Source: Paracoccaceae bacterium
GTDB taxonomy: Bacteria; Pseudomonadota; Alphaproteobacteria; Rhodobacterales; Rhodobacteraceae
NCBI GenBank assembly: GCA_015487255.1
Contig: WFQA01000080.1
Span: 1-6,686, forward strand
Length of the DNA stretch: 6,686 bases
Direction: 5' to 3'
The position numbers were made by a program, and so were the translations under genes. Below the pieces are notes generated by a model. It did no database searches, was not told the origin of the DNA, and worked only from the letters and a program-made list of their open reading frames with translations. Below, piece by piece: positions 6,144 through 6,686 of this stretch. Position 1 is the first letter of the stretch. Each line of letters begins with the position of its first letter.

Positions 6144-6359
6144 GTGGTCCCAGTTTGTGATGGGTTGGGTTATAGGATATACTGTATACCAAACCTAAGA
6201 CGGGTTTTACGCCGAAGTCATGGTCATATTCGACAAACCACAGATGCGGAATGCGATGTGATTAACGCTTGGTTGGTTTTGATTATGGCAAACCATATTG
6301 GCGATCGGCAGGTTATTCGCGAGGCTCTGCAGCTTGCCGAAAACGTGCTTGAGCATTAA
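6144..6359 (+). CDS. Small ORF of unknown function before tnpC (start uncertain, possibly frameshifted)
   Basis: I do not recognise this protein. The frame gives up to 71 residues from a GTG at 6144, but that start has no Shine-Dalgarno motif and lies upstream of the predicted transcription start. Only the C-terminal part (from TDAECDVINAW to LAENVLEH, about 6240-6356) looks like a genuine soluble, helical protein. A better start, ATG at 6220, lies in another frame and reads MVIFDKPQ before ending at 6261; a -1 shift near 6240 would join it to the downstream frame. That pattern suggests either a decayed gene or a sequence error. It ends 41 bases before tnpC, so it probably belongs to the element, though it does not resemble TnpA or TnpB. 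Confidence 0.35.
   Translation: MVPVCDGLGYRIYCIPNLRRVLRRSHGHIRQTTDAECDVINAWLVLIMANHIGDRQVIREALQLAENVLEH
6155..6183 (+). promoter_or_regulatory. Candidate promoter in the IS66 leader
   Basis: TTGTGA (6155-6160; 4 of 6 matches to TTGACA) and TATACT (6178-6183; 5 of 6 matches to TATAAT) are separated by exactly 17 bases. The -10 hexamer overlaps a small palindrome, TATAC-T-GTATA (6178-6188). Transcription would begin near 6190 and read into the small ORF and tnpC. Confidence 0.5.
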
Positions 6360-6360
6360 C

Positions 6361-6376
6361 GGGGGGCGCGCCCTCC
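6361..6376 (+). repeat. GC-rich palindrome ahead of tnpC
   Basis: GGGCGCGCCC (6364-6373) is a perfect 10-bp palindrome. With the flanking bases, GGGGGG (6361-6366) can pair with CCCTCC (6371-6376) around a CGCG loop with one G-U pair. It starts one base after the stop of the small ORF and ends 24 bases before the tnpC ATG. Its place suggests it could hinder ribosome movement into tnpC or shape the mRNA there. Confidence 0.55.
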
Positions 6377-6400
6377 AGCCACAAAGAAAAACAACCCGAT

Positions 6401-6686
6401 ATGCAAACCAAAACACTGACTGACAGAAAGAGCACCGGCTCGGCAATTCTTGGCAAGGAGCGGGCGTATATTTCCTCTTACGCGGGACCGTCCGGGTTTC
6501 ATTGGCTGGTAAACGGGCTGATGGGTGGTATGCAATTGCCTGGCGTGTTGACCGAGATGCGCTATGATATCGAGGCGCTGCAACTCCAGATCATGCGTCT
6601 CAGGAAACAAAAATTCGGGGCCAGCTCGGAAAAGGTCGAGCGTGAGATTGAGCAGTTGGAACTGGCGCTGGAGGGGCTTGAGGTTG
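6401..6686 (+). CDS. tnpC: IS66-family transposase TnpC, N-terminal fragment (runs off window)
   Basis: The frame is open from ATG 6401 to the end of the window (95 codons). A TGA in the same frame at 6350-6352 and no other start codon between make 6401 the only reasonable start. After a variable N-terminal stretch (1-50), residues about 53-95 form a charged helical segment with the IS66 hallmark LRKQKFGASSEK (67-78), followed by EQLELALEGLE (84-94). This is the leucine-rich/zinc-finger-adjacent N-terminal region of the DDE transposase. A complete protein would usually be around 500 residues, so the catalytic domain lies beyond the window and its integrity is unknown. No Shine-Dalgarno motif is visible; the bases before the ATG are A-rich. 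A low translation level is typical of transposases. Confidence 0.82.
   Translation, partial: MQTKTLTDRKSTGSAILGKERAYISSYAGPSGFHWLVNGLMGGMQLPGVLTEMRYDIEALQLQIMRLRKQKFGASSEKVEREIEQLELALEGLEV

Larger units (their letters stand above)
6005..6686 (+). mobile_element. IS66-family insertion sequence, 5' part (truncated by window end)
   Basis: The tnpC gene at the right edge identifies an IS66-family element. IS66 ends commonly begin with GTAAG, and GTAAGG occurs at 6005, 44 bases after the uup stop (and again at 6072), so the left end is tentatively put at 6005. If that is correct, the 8-bp target duplication typical of the family would be the bases just before it (about 5997-6004, ACGCCCCG). The right end is outside the window, so neither the inverted repeat nor the duplication can be verified. 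The change to AT-richer DNA after uup supports foreign origin. No TnpA or TnpB of the usual type is seen before tnpC. Confidence 0.55.

Noticed and set aside
6207..6610. Minus-strand frames in the IS66 region
   Set aside because: They have atypical composition and overlap the well-supported tnpC frame and its leader.

Overview
The window looks like a chromosomal segment from an alphaproteobacterium, most likely Rhodobacterales/Roseobacter-like. This is inferred from GC-rich coding DNA, the protein families present, and the pairing of a PpiD-type foldase gene with trpE, an arrangement I recall from that group. No taxonomic marker is present, so this is an inference from gene order and protein style.

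Layout. Bases 1-122 are non-coding, downstream of trpE, and hold a striking nested inverted repeat (1-51). From 3525 down to 123 on the minus strand runs a two-gene unit. It starts with a membrane-anchored SurA/PpiD-like periplasmic chaperone (633 aa), followed by trpE, anthranilate synthase component I (504 aa). Their reading frames overlap by 14 bp, and the trpE ribosome-binding site is built from the glycine codons at the end of ppiD. A plausible sigma70-type promoter for the pair lies at 3556-3584. Between the divergent units (3526-3722) sits a cluster of three consecutive inverted repeats, one of them a perfect 15-bp stem. On the plus strand follow a small DUF1801 (YdhG-like) protein (3723-4106) and, 31 bp later, an ABC-F ATPase of the Uup type (4138-5961).

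The last 725 bases differ in character. The DNA is visibly more AT-rich, full of short repeats and hairpins, and ends in the 5' part of an IS66-family transposase gene (tnpC, from 6401, running off the window). A candidate left end of the element is at about 6005. Its leader carries a good promoter-like pair of hexamers (6155-6183), a small ORF of unknown function (C-terminal part about 6240-6359) and a GC-rich palindrome just before tnpC. The other end is outside the window, so the element's limits are not proven.

Functional reading. The minus-strand pair links envelope protein folding with the first step of tryptophan synthesis only through shared transcription and translation; no biochemical link is implied. 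The plus-strand pair joins a small protein of unknown role to a translation-associated ABC-F factor, and the IS66 element appears to have inserted just downstream of uup. I see no defence system, CRISPR array or RNA gene. The parts that remain unexplained are the palindromic non-coding segments and the small IS-leader ORF.
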